From Dysgonomonas sp. PF1-14 (GTDB taxonomy: Bacteria > Bacteroidota > Bacteroidia > Bacteroidales > Dysgonomonadaceae): DNA of 64,000 nucleotides. A model generated the notes under the pieces. It had not been told where the DNA came from, searched no databases, and was given only the letters and a program-made list of their open reading frames with translations. Location of the stretch: the NCBI RefSeq assembly GCF_029892965.1, contig NZ_JARXWN010000004.1, positions 124,001 through 188,000 of the forward strand. The letters run 5' to 3'. Every line of letters starts with the position of its first letter. Positions within the stretch are counted from its first letter, which is position 1. This document shows positions 20,286-29,482 of the stretch, piece after piece. Both the position numbers and the translations under genes were made by a program.

Positions 20286-21059
20286 CTATATTTTCAAGGC
20301 CTCAACCTCTATCTCCAACCCGTCATAAGACAAATATACATTTTCCGGCAGTGCGTTCTGCACAGTTTCATGCAGTCCCATGTGGTGCGACATATGGATA
20401 AAATAAGCTCTTCGGGGCGCTATGCGTTTCACCACCTCCAAAGCTTCCGACAGGTTCAGATGCGACATGTGTTCTTCTATCCTCAGCGCATTGATAACCA
20501 GTGTGTCCAAGCCTTCCAGCTTACTATATTCATCATCTGGGATGGACTTCACATCGGTCAGATAAGCAAAGCTTCCGATCCGGTAGCCGAATATCGGCAG
20601 CTGATGGTGCATTACTTTTATCGGCTGAATCTCTATATCTCCTACGAAGAAATTCCTGTCATTGTGTACCTCATGTAGTGCCAGCACAGGTACTCCGGGA
20701 TATTTATGTTCCGAAAAAGAGTATGGAATCCGTCTACGCAGGGCATCAAGCGTAATCGTTCCCGAATATATATCCACATCGGCAAACTTACAGAAAGGGC
20801 GCAGGTCGTCTAATCCTCCTACATGGTCGTAATGCTCATGGGTGAGCAATACCCCGTGCAGCTGGCTGAATGGCTCGGGTAGAATCTGCTCTCTGAAATC
20901 GGGGCCACAATCGATCAAGATCCTGACCTCATCCGTATTTATCAAGACAGACGCCCGTAAGCGTCTGTCTTTTGTATCGTTAGAGGTACAAACCTCACAC
21001 CGACAACCTATTTCCGGAACTCCTGTCGATGTACCGGTTCCCAAGAATTTTATTTTCAT
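20286..21059 (-). CDS. MBL-fold metallo-hydrolase (PhnP-like)
   Basis: 257 residues. It begins MKIKFLGTGTSTGVPEIGC with CRCEVC, a possible structural zinc site as in PhnP-type phosphodiesterases. The catalytic metal motif is HEHYDHVGGLDDL, with further ligands expected at HHQLP and HMSHH. It probably hydrolyses a phosphodiester, perhaps a cyclic sugar phosphate; the substrate is inferred from family only. It lies 13 bp after the SPOR gene. Confidence 0.85.
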   Translation of the reverse strand: MKIKFLGTGTSTGVPEIGCRCEVCTSNDTKDRRLRASVLINTDEVRILIDCGPDFREQILPEPFSQLHGVLLTHEHYDHVGGLDDLRPFCKFADVDIYSGTITLDALRRRIPYSFSEHKYPGVPVLALHEVHNDRNFFVGDIEIQPIKVMHHQLPIFGYRIGSFAYLTDVKSIPDDEYSKLEGLDTLVINALRIEEHMSHLNLSEALEVVKRIAPRRAYFIHMSHHMGLHETVQNALPENVYLSYDGLEIEVEALKI

Positions 21060-21072
21060 TCTTTCACTTTTA

Positions 21073-21912
21073 TTAATCGTGGATCAATATCCACAAGTCG
21101 TCGAGTGGCACTCCATATCGGCTGATTCGTCTGGCTACAGATTGTCCTTCGGCATATTTTTTAGTGAAATTTTCGAGCTGAACGAGTGCATCCACATCGT
21201 TGTCGAAACTTCCTATTATAGTATAATACAAACCTACTTTATTCTTAACTATGATTGTGCGGTCGCCTAGTCCGTTAAACGTTCTCTTCACAAACTCTGC
21301 ATTGCTCAGGCTTCTGAACGTACCTATAATCACAGAATATTTCTTTACAAATACTTTTTCCGATTCGTCAACCAATGTTACAGGCACCGATCTGAATAGC
21401 TTCCAGTCTTCATTTCTGATCTTCTGATCTGTAGCCGGCTTAGGTGTTGCCGAAGCCTTTGGCGCAGGGTCGCTTGGTTTTGGTGCCGGAGTTTCTGCTA
21501 CTGCTCCGCCTCTTTTCACTGTAACTATACCTGCCAACTGCGGTTCAGGAATCCCCTTACCTACTTCAGGCTGCCTGTCCAGTGTTTCTACGCATCCGAA
21601 TAAGGCGCTCGATGCCGAAGAAAAAGGATCGAGTTCGAGTGTAACTACAGGGTGCAACAATGATTTGCCTCCTCTGATCACATCAGTTACTCCTACCAGA
21701 TTTTTCATTACGGAATCCAATTCTGCAACAGTAATGGTATCAGTGATAATGTCCGGATCGTTTTGCTGTCCGGAAATAATAAGGTTACCATAAGTCTTGT
21801 TTACCGACTTATAGAAATTTTTATATTCCTTGTCCTTCGTAGATTGGGCTTTACAAGGTAAAGTCAGGAATATAAAAGCAAGTAGTAAAGTTGTGTAAAT
21901 TGATCTTTTCAT
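21073..21912 (-). CDS. secreted SPOR-domain protein
   Basis: 279 residues with an N-terminal signal (TLLLAFIFLTLPCKAQ), a middle region with Val-Thr-Val segments and a Pro/Ala/Lys-rich linker (about 150-185), and a C-terminal SPOR-like domain of ~75 residues (KKYSVIIGTFRSLSNAEFVK, ending GVPLDDLWILI). SPOR domains bind denuded peptidoglycan, so a periplasmic septal or wall-associated location is inferred. A second SPOR protein lies just upstream at 22132-22656. Confidence 0.8.
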   Translation of the reverse strand: MKRSIYTTLLLAFIFLTLPCKAQSTKDKEYKNFYKSVNKTYGNLIISGQQNDPDIITDTITVAELDSVMKNLVGVTDVIRGGKSLLHPVVTLELDPFSSASSALFGCVETLDRQPEVGKGIPEPQLAGIVTVKRGGAVAETPAPKPSDPAPKASATPKPATDQKIRNEDWKLFRSVPVTLVDESEKVFVKKYSVIIGTFRSLSNAEFVKRTFNGLGDRTIIVKNKVGLYYTIIGSFDNDVDALVQLENFTKKYAEGQSVARRISRYGVPLDDLWILIHD

Positions 21913-22081
21913 AAAATCATGTTATTTGCAAATAATGCTTTGTGCGCTTTTTATTATAGTTCTAATTCACAAAGATAAAAAAAATCAAAATGAAACAACA
22001 TACTTATCTAAAGAATCTTATTAAATATTAAAGAAATTAACCATGTCTATCTTTGTTGATAGCATCGGTTATATAAAAATA

Positions 22082-22106
22082 AGAGAGACTTACAATAAGT
22101 CTCTCT
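22082..22106 (-). terminator. Rho-independent terminator after the SPOR lipoprotein gene
   Basis: An 11-bp perfect stem (AGAGAGACTTA with its complement, loop CAA) is followed on the minus strand by TTATTTTTATA, 26 bp past the stop of the 22132-22656 gene. Confidence 0.8.
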
Positions 22107-22131
22107 CATTTATATCATTATAAAAATATGA

Positions 22132-22656
22132 TTAATATTCTCTTTGTAGTATCCACCAGTCATTGAACGGTATTCCGTATTTCGCCTTCAGCGTAGTCAG
22201 GTCACCCAGTTCATTATAGCGGGATAGCACTTCATTTTTCTTAGCCACAGCCTGATCTTTAGAATCGTAGCTGGCTATTATTACACGGTAGTAACCCTGC
22301 TCATTCTTAACAAGGATTACATTATAACCATCGTTGGTAAATCTTTCTTTCAACGATTCCGCACCCGGTTTCATCGCCATCGAAGCTACAACCACACTGT
22401 AAGCTTTCAGATTAGCTGCGTCACTCTCATACACAGGTGTTACTTTTTCTTTTCTCACCGACTCAGTAGAGCTTGTATATGAAGGAGTTGTTGTAGCAGG
22501 TTTAGATACAGCAGTAGATGTTGTTGTAGTTTCATCCATTTCCTTTTCTTTGGCAGCCTCATACACCGATTTATATGCACTTTGCTTAGGTTTACATGAA
22601 CCAAAAGCTACAACGAAGGCTATAGCTAAGCCTATTCCGATCAATTTCTTATTCAT
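22132..22656 (-). CDS. SPOR-domain lipoprotein
   Basis: 174 residues. The N-terminus has a lipobox ending FGSC (Cys at about 20), then a Thr/Ser-rich linker (about 40-70) and a C-terminal SPOR domain (LKAYSVVVASMAMKPGAESL, ending GIPFNDWWILQREY). The closing P-[LF]-[ND]-D-x-W-I-L motif is shared with the SPOR protein next door, suggesting a paralogous pair. It is likely anchored in a membrane and contacts peptidoglycan. Confidence 0.83.
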   Translation of the reverse strand: MNKKLIGIGLAIAFVVAFGSCKPKQSAYKSVYEAAKEKEMDETTTTSTAVSKPATTTPSYTSSTESVRKEKVTPVYESDAANLKAYSVVVASMAMKPGAESLKERFTNDGYNVILVKNEQGYYRVIIASYDSKDQAVAKKNEVLSRYNELGDLTTLKAKYGIPFNDWWILQREY

Positions 22657-22752
22657 AATTTTCTAATATCTTAGATTTAACATTTAACGCAAATTTAATA
22701 CATTAACTATTCAAAATAACGTTTTCAAGTCGCAAATAGTTTGATTTTCACT

Positions 22753-24024
22753 TTAATTAATATATTCAAACCCTGTATATGGCACTAATACATCAGGTAT
22801 CCGGATGCCGTCGGCAGTCTGATTATTTTCCAACAATGCAGCCACAATGCGGGGTAGAGCTAATGCACTGCCATTCAGCGTATGTGCAAGCTGTATCTTT
22901 TTATCAGCATCGCGGTAGCGGCATTTTAGACGATTGGCTTGATAGCTCTCGAAGTTGGACACAGAACTTACTTCCAACCAACGCTTCTGAGCAGCCGAAT
23001 ATACTTCAAAGTCGAATGTGAGTGCCGAAGTGAAACTCATATCGCCACCACACAGGCGCAGGATACGCCAAGGCAGACCAAGTTCTTCGACAAGCGACTG
23101 CACATAGGCAACCATCTCCTTCAACGATTCGTAAGAATGTTCCGGTTTGTCGATACGTACGATTTCCACTTTATCGAACTGATGTAAACGGTTCAAACCT
23201 CTCACATCTTTTCCGTACGATCCGGCTTCGCGACGAAAACAAGCCGAATAAGCCGTATTTTTTATTGGCAGGTCTTTTTCATCAAGAATCACATCGCGGT
23301 AGATATTCGTTACCGGTACTTCTGCCGTAGGTATCAGGTACAGATCGTCGAGCGTAGCATGATACATTTGTCCCTCTTTGTCGGGTAGATTCCCTGTGCC
23401 ATATCCCGAGGTAGCATTTACCACATACGGAGGCTGTACTTCCAGATATCCGGCATCGCGTGCTTTATCGAGGAAATAATTGATCAACGAACGTTGCAAG
23501 CGTGCCCCTTTTCCTTTATAGACGGGGAAACCTGCTCCTGAGATTTTCACACCGAGCTCAAAATCTATCAGATCATATTTCTTTGCCAAATCCCAGTGAG
23601 GAAGCGCATCTTCGCCCAGTTCGGGCACATTGCCTCCTGTTTTTTCCACAACATTGTCTTCGGGTGTACGACCTTCGGGTACTTCATTGGACGGGAGATT
23701 CGGGATGAGCACTAATAAATCCTGTAAATCCTGTTCCGCCTGACGCAGAGCATCCTCCAGTATCTTATTTTCACCCTTCATTTCGGCTACGCGGCTCTTG
23801 GCAGCCTCCGCCTCATCCTTTTTGCCTTCTTTCATCAGTTGCCCGATGTGCTTCGACAATGTGTTCGACTCGGCCAGGCTGGCATCAAGGGTTGTTTGCG
23901 TTTTCTTACGTGTCTGGTCTATCTCCAGTACCTTTCCGATGATTTCAGCTCCGTCGAAATGCTTTTTGGCTAATTTCTTTATTACTAATTCCGGATCTTC
24001 ACTAATTGTTTTCAGCGTCAACAT
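22753..24024 (-). CDS. serS: seryl-tRNA synthetase
   Basis: 423 residues. It charges tRNA(Ser) and, in the first step, tRNA(Sec). An N-terminal antiparallel coiled-coil arm (about 30-100) precedes the class II core: motif 2 FRREAGSYGKDVRGLNRLHQ and motif 3 with LNGSALALPRIVAALLEN. The leader contains a hairpin repeated upstream of the GH3 gene at 60 kb. Confidence 0.97.
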   Translation of the reverse strand: MLTLKTISEDPELVIKKLAKKHFDGAEIIGKVLEIDQTRKKTQTTLDASLAESNTLSKHIGQLMKEGKKDEAEAAKSRVAEMKGENKILEDALRQAEQDLQDLLVLIPNLPSNEVPEGRTPEDNVVEKTGGNVPELGEDALPHWDLAKKYDLIDFELGVKISGAGFPVYKGKGARLQRSLINYFLDKARDAGYLEVQPPYVVNATSGYGTGNLPDKEGQMYHATLDDLYLIPTAEVPVTNIYRDVILDEKDLPIKNTAYSACFRREAGSYGKDVRGLNRLHQFDKVEIVRIDKPEHSYESLKEMVAYVQSLVEELGLPWRILRLCGGDMSFTSALTFDFEVYSAAQKRWLEVSSVSNFESYQANRLKCRYRDADKKIQLAHTLNGSALALPRIVAALLENNQTADGIRIPDVLVPYTGFEYIN

Positions 24025-24038
24025 ATCTCTCTAATTAT

Positions 24039-24073
24039 TAAGGTCTCAGACCTTTTTATTATTTTGTTAAGTA
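24039..24073. repeat. shared 35-bp leader hairpin, copy 1
   Basis: TAAGGTCTCAGACCTT plus TTTATTATTTTGTTAAGTA. The same sequence, with small changes in the loop and T count, is at 60780-60815. Each copy lies just upstream of a minus-strand gene (serS here, GH3 there). On the plus strand it resembles a terminator. Confidence 0.65.
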
Positions 24074-24117
24074 GGATTTATATATAATAAAAGCATAATC
24101 TGTTATTTTAAAGCATA

Positions 24118-24231
24118 TTAGTTGCCACGACTTTTAAGTCGTGGATAATCGACTTTAGTCGAAGCTGTTTTGGCTAAAGCCTTTCGTCTGCATTCCCTTG
24201 TCTCCTCCACTTAAAAGTAGAGGTAACTAAT
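24118..24231. repeat. double-hairpin REP-like element, copy B1
   Basis: It begins TTAGTTGCCACGACTTTTAAGTCGTGG and ends CCTCCACTTAAAAGTAGAGGTAACTAA (positions 24118-24144 and 24205-24231), inverted relatives, with GGCTAAAGCC between. Copies lie at 34704 and 46616. It is of the REP/BIME type mobilised in other bacteria by RAYT transposases, though none is in the window. The rest of 24074-24401 is AT-rich without a gene. Confidence 0.75.
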
Positions 24232-24401
24232 ACACTGACAACAAAGCGCATATAACTCTATTGGATATAAACTCCAGTATAAACACAGGAAATAAGCAAA
24301 TTGAAATAATACATCCTGTTATTTATTCAAGACGCAAAGTTATAAATTTTTAAGAAATTAGTTCAGAAATCTCCTATATAAGTTTTACAACCTGTGAAAT
24401 A

Positions 24402-24896
24402 CTATTTTTGTGTCGCAGTCTGGTCTCCTTCTACTGCACTCCATATCCGGTATTTTATTTCATATCCCTTAGGGGCATACACTACGATCGGTAGTTTGCT
24501 GTTGTATCTTACCATCAGCGTCTCTGCTGTTACAAATTTATCTTCTTTCGGCCCGAAACACGCCATCATAGTAGAGGCAACCTCTCCTTCGGTAGTAAAT
24601 TCATAATAGTTATATCCCCATCCTTCGAGATCCATTTCGGCAATGAATCCGGATAAACGATGACGGTTACAGTCTACCGACATTACTTTTCCGGGTATCA
24701 GTTCCACCTGATAAAGCGATTCGTCCTGCTTCGGTTCCAGTTCGATCACATAGCGGCTCAATTCTTCCGTTGCAGCCGGAAAGGGTTTCAACACCTTATC
24801 CAAATCCAGTTTATCCTGTGCATTCAGCATACTTGAAAATGACATCAACATGCCTATTGAAAACATAATTGATATTGATTTAAAAAATTGTTTCAT
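24402..24896 (-). CDS. eco: ecotin-family serine protease inhibitor
   Basis: 164 residues with a signal peptide ending near SMLNA. The mature part follows ecotin closely: PFPAATEELSRYVIEL, VDCNRHRLSG, LEGWGYNYYEF, STMMACFG and YNSKLPIVVYAPKGYEIKYR. The reactive-site Met (STMMAC) and the cysteine pair that braces it are conserved. Ecotin is a periplasmic dimeric inhibitor of trypsin-fold proteases such as neutrophil elastase, so a role against host or competitor proteases is inferred. It is a single gene without operon partners. Confidence 0.93.
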   Translation of the reverse strand: MKQFFKSISIMFSIGMLMSFSSMLNAQDKLDLDKVLKPFPAATEELSRYVIELEPKQDESLYQVELIPGKVMSVDCNRHRLSGFIAEMDLEGWGYNYYEFTTEGEVASTMMACFGPKEDKFVTAETLMVRYNSKLPIVVYAPKGYEIKYRIWSAVEGDQTATQK

Positions 24897-24966
24897 TTTG
24901 TTATTGTTTTAGTAGTTTATTTTCTCCATTTTTGACTGTCCAAATTCAGGAAAGTTTAATGCCAAT

Positions 24967-24983
24967 CAAATTTAAACAGCTAC
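24967..24983 (-). repeat. solo end of the GTTTAAATTTG element (A5)
   Basis: CAAATTTAAACAGCTAC matches the right end of the 38076-38250 element. No matching left end is close by. Confidence 0.4.
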
Positions 24984-25142
24984 AAACAGAGGTAGAATTT
25001 CACTTTCCCCGATTATTTAACAATAACAGACTTCACATTGTTTTGTCCGATAGAAATTTAAAAGCCCTAAGACTATAAACTTGTCGGAAAATAGTATCCA
25101 TTCGTCGATTTATTATTGCACGAAACGGAATACTAGCCGTAA

Positions 25143-25355
25143 AAGAACGGACAAAAGATTGAGGTAATACCTGTAGATGAAATAATTCACCTGCACGCCG
25201 AAGGCGACTATGTGATGATACATACACCGAAAGGTAAATTTCTGAAAGAACAGACCATGAAATCGTTCGAGGCGTGTCTGCTGTCGGAGAAGTTTGTGTG
25301 TGCATCGCTCGAGCATAATCAATATAGACCACATCGCCCAGATGGAGTTGTATGA
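25143..25355 (+). pseudogene. remnant of a LytTR-type response regulator
   Basis: The plus-strand frame reads KNGQKIEVIPVDEIIHLHAE, then GDYVMIHTPKGKFLKEQ and a degraded tail, ending in a stop at 25355. This is the start of a LytTR DNA-binding domain of Bacteroidota sensory regulators, with about 65 residues preserved. No receiver domain or start codon is present upstream, and stops interrupt the frame. A mobile-element end follows immediately at 25360. The rest of 24984-25524 holds no other gene. Confidence 0.65.
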
Positions 25356-25359
25356 CAAG

Positions 25360-25377
25360 CAAATTTAAACAGTTACT
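25360..25377 (-). repeat. solo end of the GTTTAAATTTG element (A6)
   Basis: CAAATTTAAACAGTTACT equals the right end of the 38076-38250 element. Together with the 24967 copy it brackets the LytTR fragment in direct orientation. Confidence 0.5.
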
Positions 25378-25524
25378 AAGATTAGTTGTTTTGGGGTTAT
25401 GAATCTTGCTGTGGTAAACTTTGTGTTGTGTATGTTGGGCATTTTTAAATAACTTCCTTTCCATATCTGCAACTTACCGACCACTAAAACGACTACATTA
25501 GTACAGTCCTTAACACAAAAATCG

Positions 25525-25532
25525 TATCTTTG
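25525..25532 (+). promoter_or_regulatory. putative promoter of the DUF6377 regulator
   Basis: TATCTTTG fits TAnnTTTG exactly, 23 bp before the ATG at 25556. Confidence 0.5.
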
Positions 25533-25555
25533 TTACATAATCATGAAAAGGGACT

Positions 25556-27214
25556 ATGCAACAGAAGTATATCAGCGGTCTATTTTTGCTTTTGTTTTGT
25601 TGTATTAACGTATTTGGGCAGCAATCAAATCAATACCTGTTAAAAGAGTTAGACGAAATTATCGGGAACAGGACTCAATATGTTCGCCAGAAAGAGGACA
25701 AAATAGACTACCTGAAAAAACTGTCTTCAGCCGAAGCTTCTCCTGTCAGAAAGATCGATATACAATCCCAGCTCATCGAGGAATACAGTAATTATCAGGC
25801 AGACTCAGCCTTTCATTATATCGGCATCAACAGGAGATTGCAGGAAAAGAATAACCTGGAACAATTGCAAAGCCGGTTTCAGTATGCTTTTATTTGCGCA
25901 CAATCGGGCTTGTTCAACGAATCTCAATTATGCCTCGATTCTCTCCGCAAAGAGATTTCTTCAATGACTACTACCCAAAGGGCCGAATATTACAAATTGT
26001 ATGAGCGGCTTTACATGAACTTGAGAGAATATGCCAAAGGCTCACACTTGGAAGATGTGTACGGAAAATTGGAATTGGCCTATTGCGATTCTATTCTGGC
26101 ATATGTTTCTCACAATTCACAATTTTATCATTATTACAAATTCAAGGCAGAATATATCGGGCAGGATTTCGATGCAGCGGAGAGTTCTATAAAAAAATAT
26201 ATGGAACTTACCGATTCTGTATCGAACGATGCCGCCAGAGGTTATTATCAGCTTTCCAATATCTGCAAAGAAAGAGGGGATACCATAAACGAGATAAGAT
26301 ACCTGATATTATCGGTATTCGCCGATGAGAAAAGTGCTGTGAGGCAAAATCGTTCGATGCGTTTACTGGCCCAAATCCTCTATGCGCAGGGAGATATAAA
26401 AAGGGCATACCGTTATCTACAGATTTCGTCGGATGATGCCAATTTCTACAATACACGGCTGAGAAATTCACAGATTGCCGAAGTATTGCCCATCATAGAG
26501 AAAGATTACCAGTCGGAACGGGATGAGAACGAATCACGCTTGAGGCTGGGAATTATACTGATCAGTATATTATTGGTCATCATTATTGCCATCAGCATAT
26601 ACCTGAGAAAAAAACTGAAACAACTGTCTTCGGTGCGGAAAGACCTGATGGTGATAAACAAGAACCTGAGTGCGATAAACGAAGAAGTCAAAGAGAAAAA
26701 CGAGGCATTGGGTAAATTGGCGTTCGACTTGGGTGAATCGGATAGTGTGAAAGAAAAATATGTCGGTTATTTCTTAAAATTGTGCTCTACTTATATTCAG
26801 AAAATAAGCGAATACCAGAAACTTGTAAACCGGAAGATCAAAGCTGGACAGATCGACGACCTTTACAAAATGACATCGTCGGACAAATATCTTTTGCAGG
26901 AAACAAAGGAGTTTTACAAAAACTTTGACGAAGCGTTCCTGAATATTTACCCATCGTTCGTTCAAGATTTCAATTCTTTATTGCAGGACGATAAACCGTT
27001 CAGTCTAAAAGAAGGGGAGTTGCTCAATACCGAATTGCGCATCTACGCTCTTATAAGATTGGGGATAAAGGAAAGTTCTCAGATTGCCGAATTTATGGGA
27101 TATACTCCTGTCACCATTTATTCGTACCGTACCAAAGTCAAGAGTAAAGCCAAAGACAAAGAAAACTTCGACAGGGATATTCTAAAGACAGGACGCAGCT
27201 ATTTTACATCTTAA
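25556..27214 (+). CDS. DUF6377 transmembrane TPR-type transcriptional regulator
   Basis: 552 residues. Signal peptide (about 1-20), a periplasmic helical TPR-like region (about 60-320), one membrane span (LGIILISILLVIIIAISIYL, about 328-347), a coiled coil, and a cytoplasmic C-terminal domain with VKEKYVGYFLKLCSTYIQK and ELRIYALIRLGIKESSQIAE, followed by TPVTIYSYRTKVKSKA, a LuxR-like helix-turn-helix. This is the DUF6377 layout of Bacteroidota regulators. It precedes the sugar-acid cassette by 212 bp in the same direction and is the best candidate for its regulator. An ATG at 25543 is out of frame. Confidence 0.85.
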   Translation: MQQKYISGLFLLLFCCINVFGQQSNQYLLKELDEIIGNRTQYVRQKEDKIDYLKKLSSAEASPVRKIDIQSQLIEEYSNYQADSAFHYIGINRRLQEKNNLEQLQSRFQYAFICAQSGLFNESQLCLDSLRKEISSMTTTQRAEYYKLYERLYMNLREYAKGSHLEDVYGKLELAYCDSILAYVSHNSQFYHYYKFKAEYIGQDFDAAESSIKKYMELTDSVSNDAARGYYQLSNICKERGDTINEIRYLILSVFADEKSAVRQNRSMRLLAQILYAQGDIKRAYRYLQISSDDANFYNTRLRNSQIAEVLPIIEKDYQSERDENESRLRLGIILISILLVIIIAISIYLRKKLKQLSSVRKDLMVINKNLSAINEEVKEKNEALGKLAFDLGESDSVKEKYVGYFLKLCSTYIQKISEYQKLVNRKIKAGQIDDLYKMTSSDKYLLQETKEFYKNFDEAFLNIYPSFVQDFNSLLQDDKPFSLKEGELLNTELRIYALIRLGIKESSQIAEFMGYTPVTIYSYRTKVKSKAKDKENFDRDILKTGRSYFTS

Positions 27215-27363
27215 ACACATTCTTACAACAAGGTTACAATCTATATTTTTCAATTTGTAAAAATAGCTCAAATTGATAAATATCAATCCGTTATGCCCGA
27301 TTCATGGAATAAATAATCTATGTAGCCCCATAGGTAATGATGAATTTTTGTTCCGTTTGCCTC

Positions 27364-27371
27364 TAATTTTG
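27364..27371 (+). promoter_or_regulatory. putative promoter of the sugar-acid cassette
   Basis: TAATTTTG fits TAnnTTTG exactly. ATG 27427 lies 55 bp downstream. No inverted repeat that could be an operator is evident in 27215-27426. Confidence 0.45.
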
Positions 27372-27426
27372 TTTTCGACAGGTAAAGGAAAGCCTCAGAA
27401 CTTAAATCACATATTACCTATTAACC

Positions 27427-28497
27427 ATGAAAGCAAATAAAAATTCCCAGTCAGAACAATTAAGAAAAGTAGTAACCTTTGGAGAAATCATGCTCCGCTT
27501 ATCAGTGCCGGGCTATCAAAGATTTATACAGTCAACTAATCTGAATGCTACATTCGGAGGAGGAGAAGCAAACGTAGCGGTATCTCTTTCCAACTATGGT
27601 ATTCCAACGGATTTTGTAACCCGTCTTCCCAAAAACGATATTGCGGAATGGTGTATTTCTGACCTTCGCAAATATAACGTTGGTGTAGATAATATCGTAA
27701 GAGGCGGTGATCGTGTAGGTATCTATTTCTTGGAAACAGGAGCGGTAGCTCGTGCGTCTAAAGTCGTTTACGACAGAGCAAACTCTGCGGTTTCAGAGAT
27801 CAAACCCGGAATGGTAAACTGGCGTGAAGTATTCAAAGATGCTCAATGGTTCCATTGGACAGGAATTACTCCTGCTATTTCGCAAGGTGCGGCAGATGCT
27901 TGTCTTGAAGCTATCAAGATAGCTAATGAGATGGGAGTAACTGTTTCTACCGACCTCAACTACCGCAAAAACCTTTGGAAGTATGGTAAAACTGCTGATG
28001 AAGTAATGCCGGCTTTGGTCGAAGGTTGTGATGTAATCTTGGGTAACGAAGAAGATGCTGAAAAAGTATTCGGAATCAAACCTGAAGGTTTTGATGTAGC
28101 TCATACGGGTGGAGAGGTGAATGCCGCTGAATTCGAATCGGTGTGCACTCAGTTGATGAAAAGATTTCCAAGAGCCAAAAAGGTAATTGTCACGTTGAGA
28201 GGTTCTATCAATGCTAACCATAATACATGGGGCGGATGTCTTTATTCAGACAAACTGTATCAATCGAAACGCTACGACATCACTCATATCGTTGACCGTG
28301 TAGGTGGTGGAGACTCTTTCATGGGTGGTCTTATCTACGGTCTTATCTCTTATCCTTCCGATGATCAAAAGGCATTGGAGTTTGCAGTAGCAGCTTCTTG
28401 CTTGAAACATACAGTTTATGGAGACTTCAACTTGGTAACTGTATCAGAGGTTGAAAACCTAATGAAAGGTGACGGCTCTGGTCGGGTATCACGTTAA
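27427..28497 (+). CDS. kdgK: 2-keto-3-deoxygluconate kinase (PfkB family)
   Basis: 356 residues. The N-terminal PfkB signature is FGGGEANVAVSLSNYG. The C-terminal signature is DRVGGGDSFMGGLIYGL, whose second Asp is the catalytic base, with a GGGD in place of the common GAGD. It phosphorylates KDG to KDPG, the substrate of the next enzyme; specificity is inferred from that neighbour. Confidence 0.9.
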   Translation: MKANKNSQSEQLRKVVTFGEIMLRLSVPGYQRFIQSTNLNATFGGGEANVAVSLSNYGIPTDFVTRLPKNDIAEWCISDLRKYNVGVDNIVRGGDRVGIYFLETGAVARASKVVYDRANSAVSEIKPGMVNWREVFKDAQWFHWTGITPAISQGAADACLEAIKIANEMGVTVSTDLNYRKNLWKYGKTADEVMPALVEGCDVILGNEEDAEKVFGIKPEGFDVAHTGGEVNAAEFESVCTQLMKRFPRAKKVIVTLRGSINANHNTWGGCLYSDKLYQSKRYDITHIVDRVGGGDSFMGGLIYGLISYPSDDQKALEFAVAASCLKHTVYGDFNLVTVSEVENLMKGDGSGRVSR

Positions 28498-28520
28498 TAA
28501 AGAGAATAGAGTTAAAAAAC

Positions 28521-28587
28521 AAAGCCCCTCTTAGTCTCCCATAGAGGAGAAATAAGAATTCCCACTTGGAGGATTAAAGGGGCTGAT
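28521..28587. repeat. C-rich palindromic intergenic repeat, copy 4
   Basis: AAAGCCCCTCTTAGTCTCCC at the left is matched by TTGGAGG and AAGGGGCT at the right, with inner AGAGGAGAAA. It lies in the kdgK-aldolase spacer and may act as an mRNA hairpin. Confidence 0.5.
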
Positions 28588-28604
28588 TTTCAAATTAAAA
28601 AATC

Positions 28605-29276
28605 ATGGCACGTTTTTCAAGAATACAAGTTTGTTCGGTGATGGCGGAAACAGGGATGGTTCCTGTATTTTACCATAACGATTGCGAAACAGCAAAACAA
28701 GTAGTAAAAGCCTGTTACGAAGGCGGAGTAAGAGCCTTTGAATTCACCAACAGAGGAGATTTCGCTCACGAGATTTTCGGCGAGTTGGTAAAATGGTCGG
28801 CAAAAGAATGTCCCGATATGATATTGGGCATCGGTTCTGTTGTAGATGCCGGTACGGCATCTTTGTACCTTCAGGTAGGTGCAAATTTTGTAGTAGGTCC
28901 GCTTCTGAATCCCGACATCTTCAAAGTATGCAACCGTCGTCAGGTAGCTTATGTACCGGGTTGTGGTTCGGTAAGCGAAGTCGGTTATGCACAAGAATTG
29001 GGTGCAGAGGTAGTAAAAGTATTCCCTGGTGATGTTGTTGGTCCCGGTTTTGTAAAAGGACTGAAAGCGCCTATGCCATGGTCAAATATCATGGTGACCG
29101 GTGGAGTTACTCCGGCAGAAGATAACCTTAGCAAATGGTTTTCGGCAGGTGCCAACTGTGTGGGTATGGGTTCCAACCTTTTCCCAAAAGATGTGATTGC
29201 TGCGAAAGAATGGGGTAAGATCACCCAAATGTGTAAGGATACATTAGACATTATCAAGAAATTGAGAAACAAATAA
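28605..29276 (+). CDS. eda: KDPG/KHG aldolase
   Basis: 223 residues, class I aldolase of the KDPG family. [11 protein letters not shown] carries the catalytic Glu and [13 protein letters not shown] the Schiff-base Lys. It splits 2-keto-3-deoxy-6-phosphogluconate to pyruvate and glyceraldehyde 3-phosphate. Start [17 protein letters not shown] is typical. A MITE-like element follows the stop by 8 bp. Confidence 0.93.
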   Translation: MARFSRIQVCSVMAETGMVPVFYHNDCETAKQVVKACYEGGVRAFEFTNRGDFAHEIFGELVKWSAKECPDMILGIGSVVDAGTASLYLQVGANFVVGPLLNPDIFKVCNRRQVAYVPGCGSVSEVGYAQELGAEVVKVFPGDVVGPGFVKGLKAPMPWSNIMVTGGVTPAEDNLSKWFSAGANCVGMGSNLFPKDVIAAKEWGKITQMCKDTLDIIKKLRNK

Positions 29277-29284
29277 ATAACCTA

Positions 29285-29466
29285 GAGCCTGTTTAAATTT
29301 TATTCGTTTAGGTTTTCAGCACTATTTTTGGAATGATTTTTTCTTATCTGAAGCGCGAATAGCGGGCTATTCAAGCTGAAGAAAGGGGGAAATCGGACAA
29401 AAAGAGACTGAAAATGAACGAAAAAAGAACGATAATAAAATGTTTTAGTAAAATTTAAACAGGCTC
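29285..29466. mobile_element. MITE-like element A1
   Basis: 182 bp with perfect 18-bp terminal inverted repeats (GAGCCTGTTTAAATTTTA at 29285-29302 and its complement at 29449-29466), flanked by a 3-bp CTA duplication, with no coding capacity. An inverted homologue lies at 34838. The core palindrome ATAGCGGGCTAT is shared. It lies inside the sugar-acid cassette between eda and the dehydratase gene. Confidence 0.8.
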
Positions 29467-29482
29467 CTAATATAACAATATC

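Noticed and set aside
25033-25464. Minus-strand open frame of 143 codons
   Set aside because: It overlaps the plus-strand LytTR remnant, has no recognisable domain, and lies in a decayed region.
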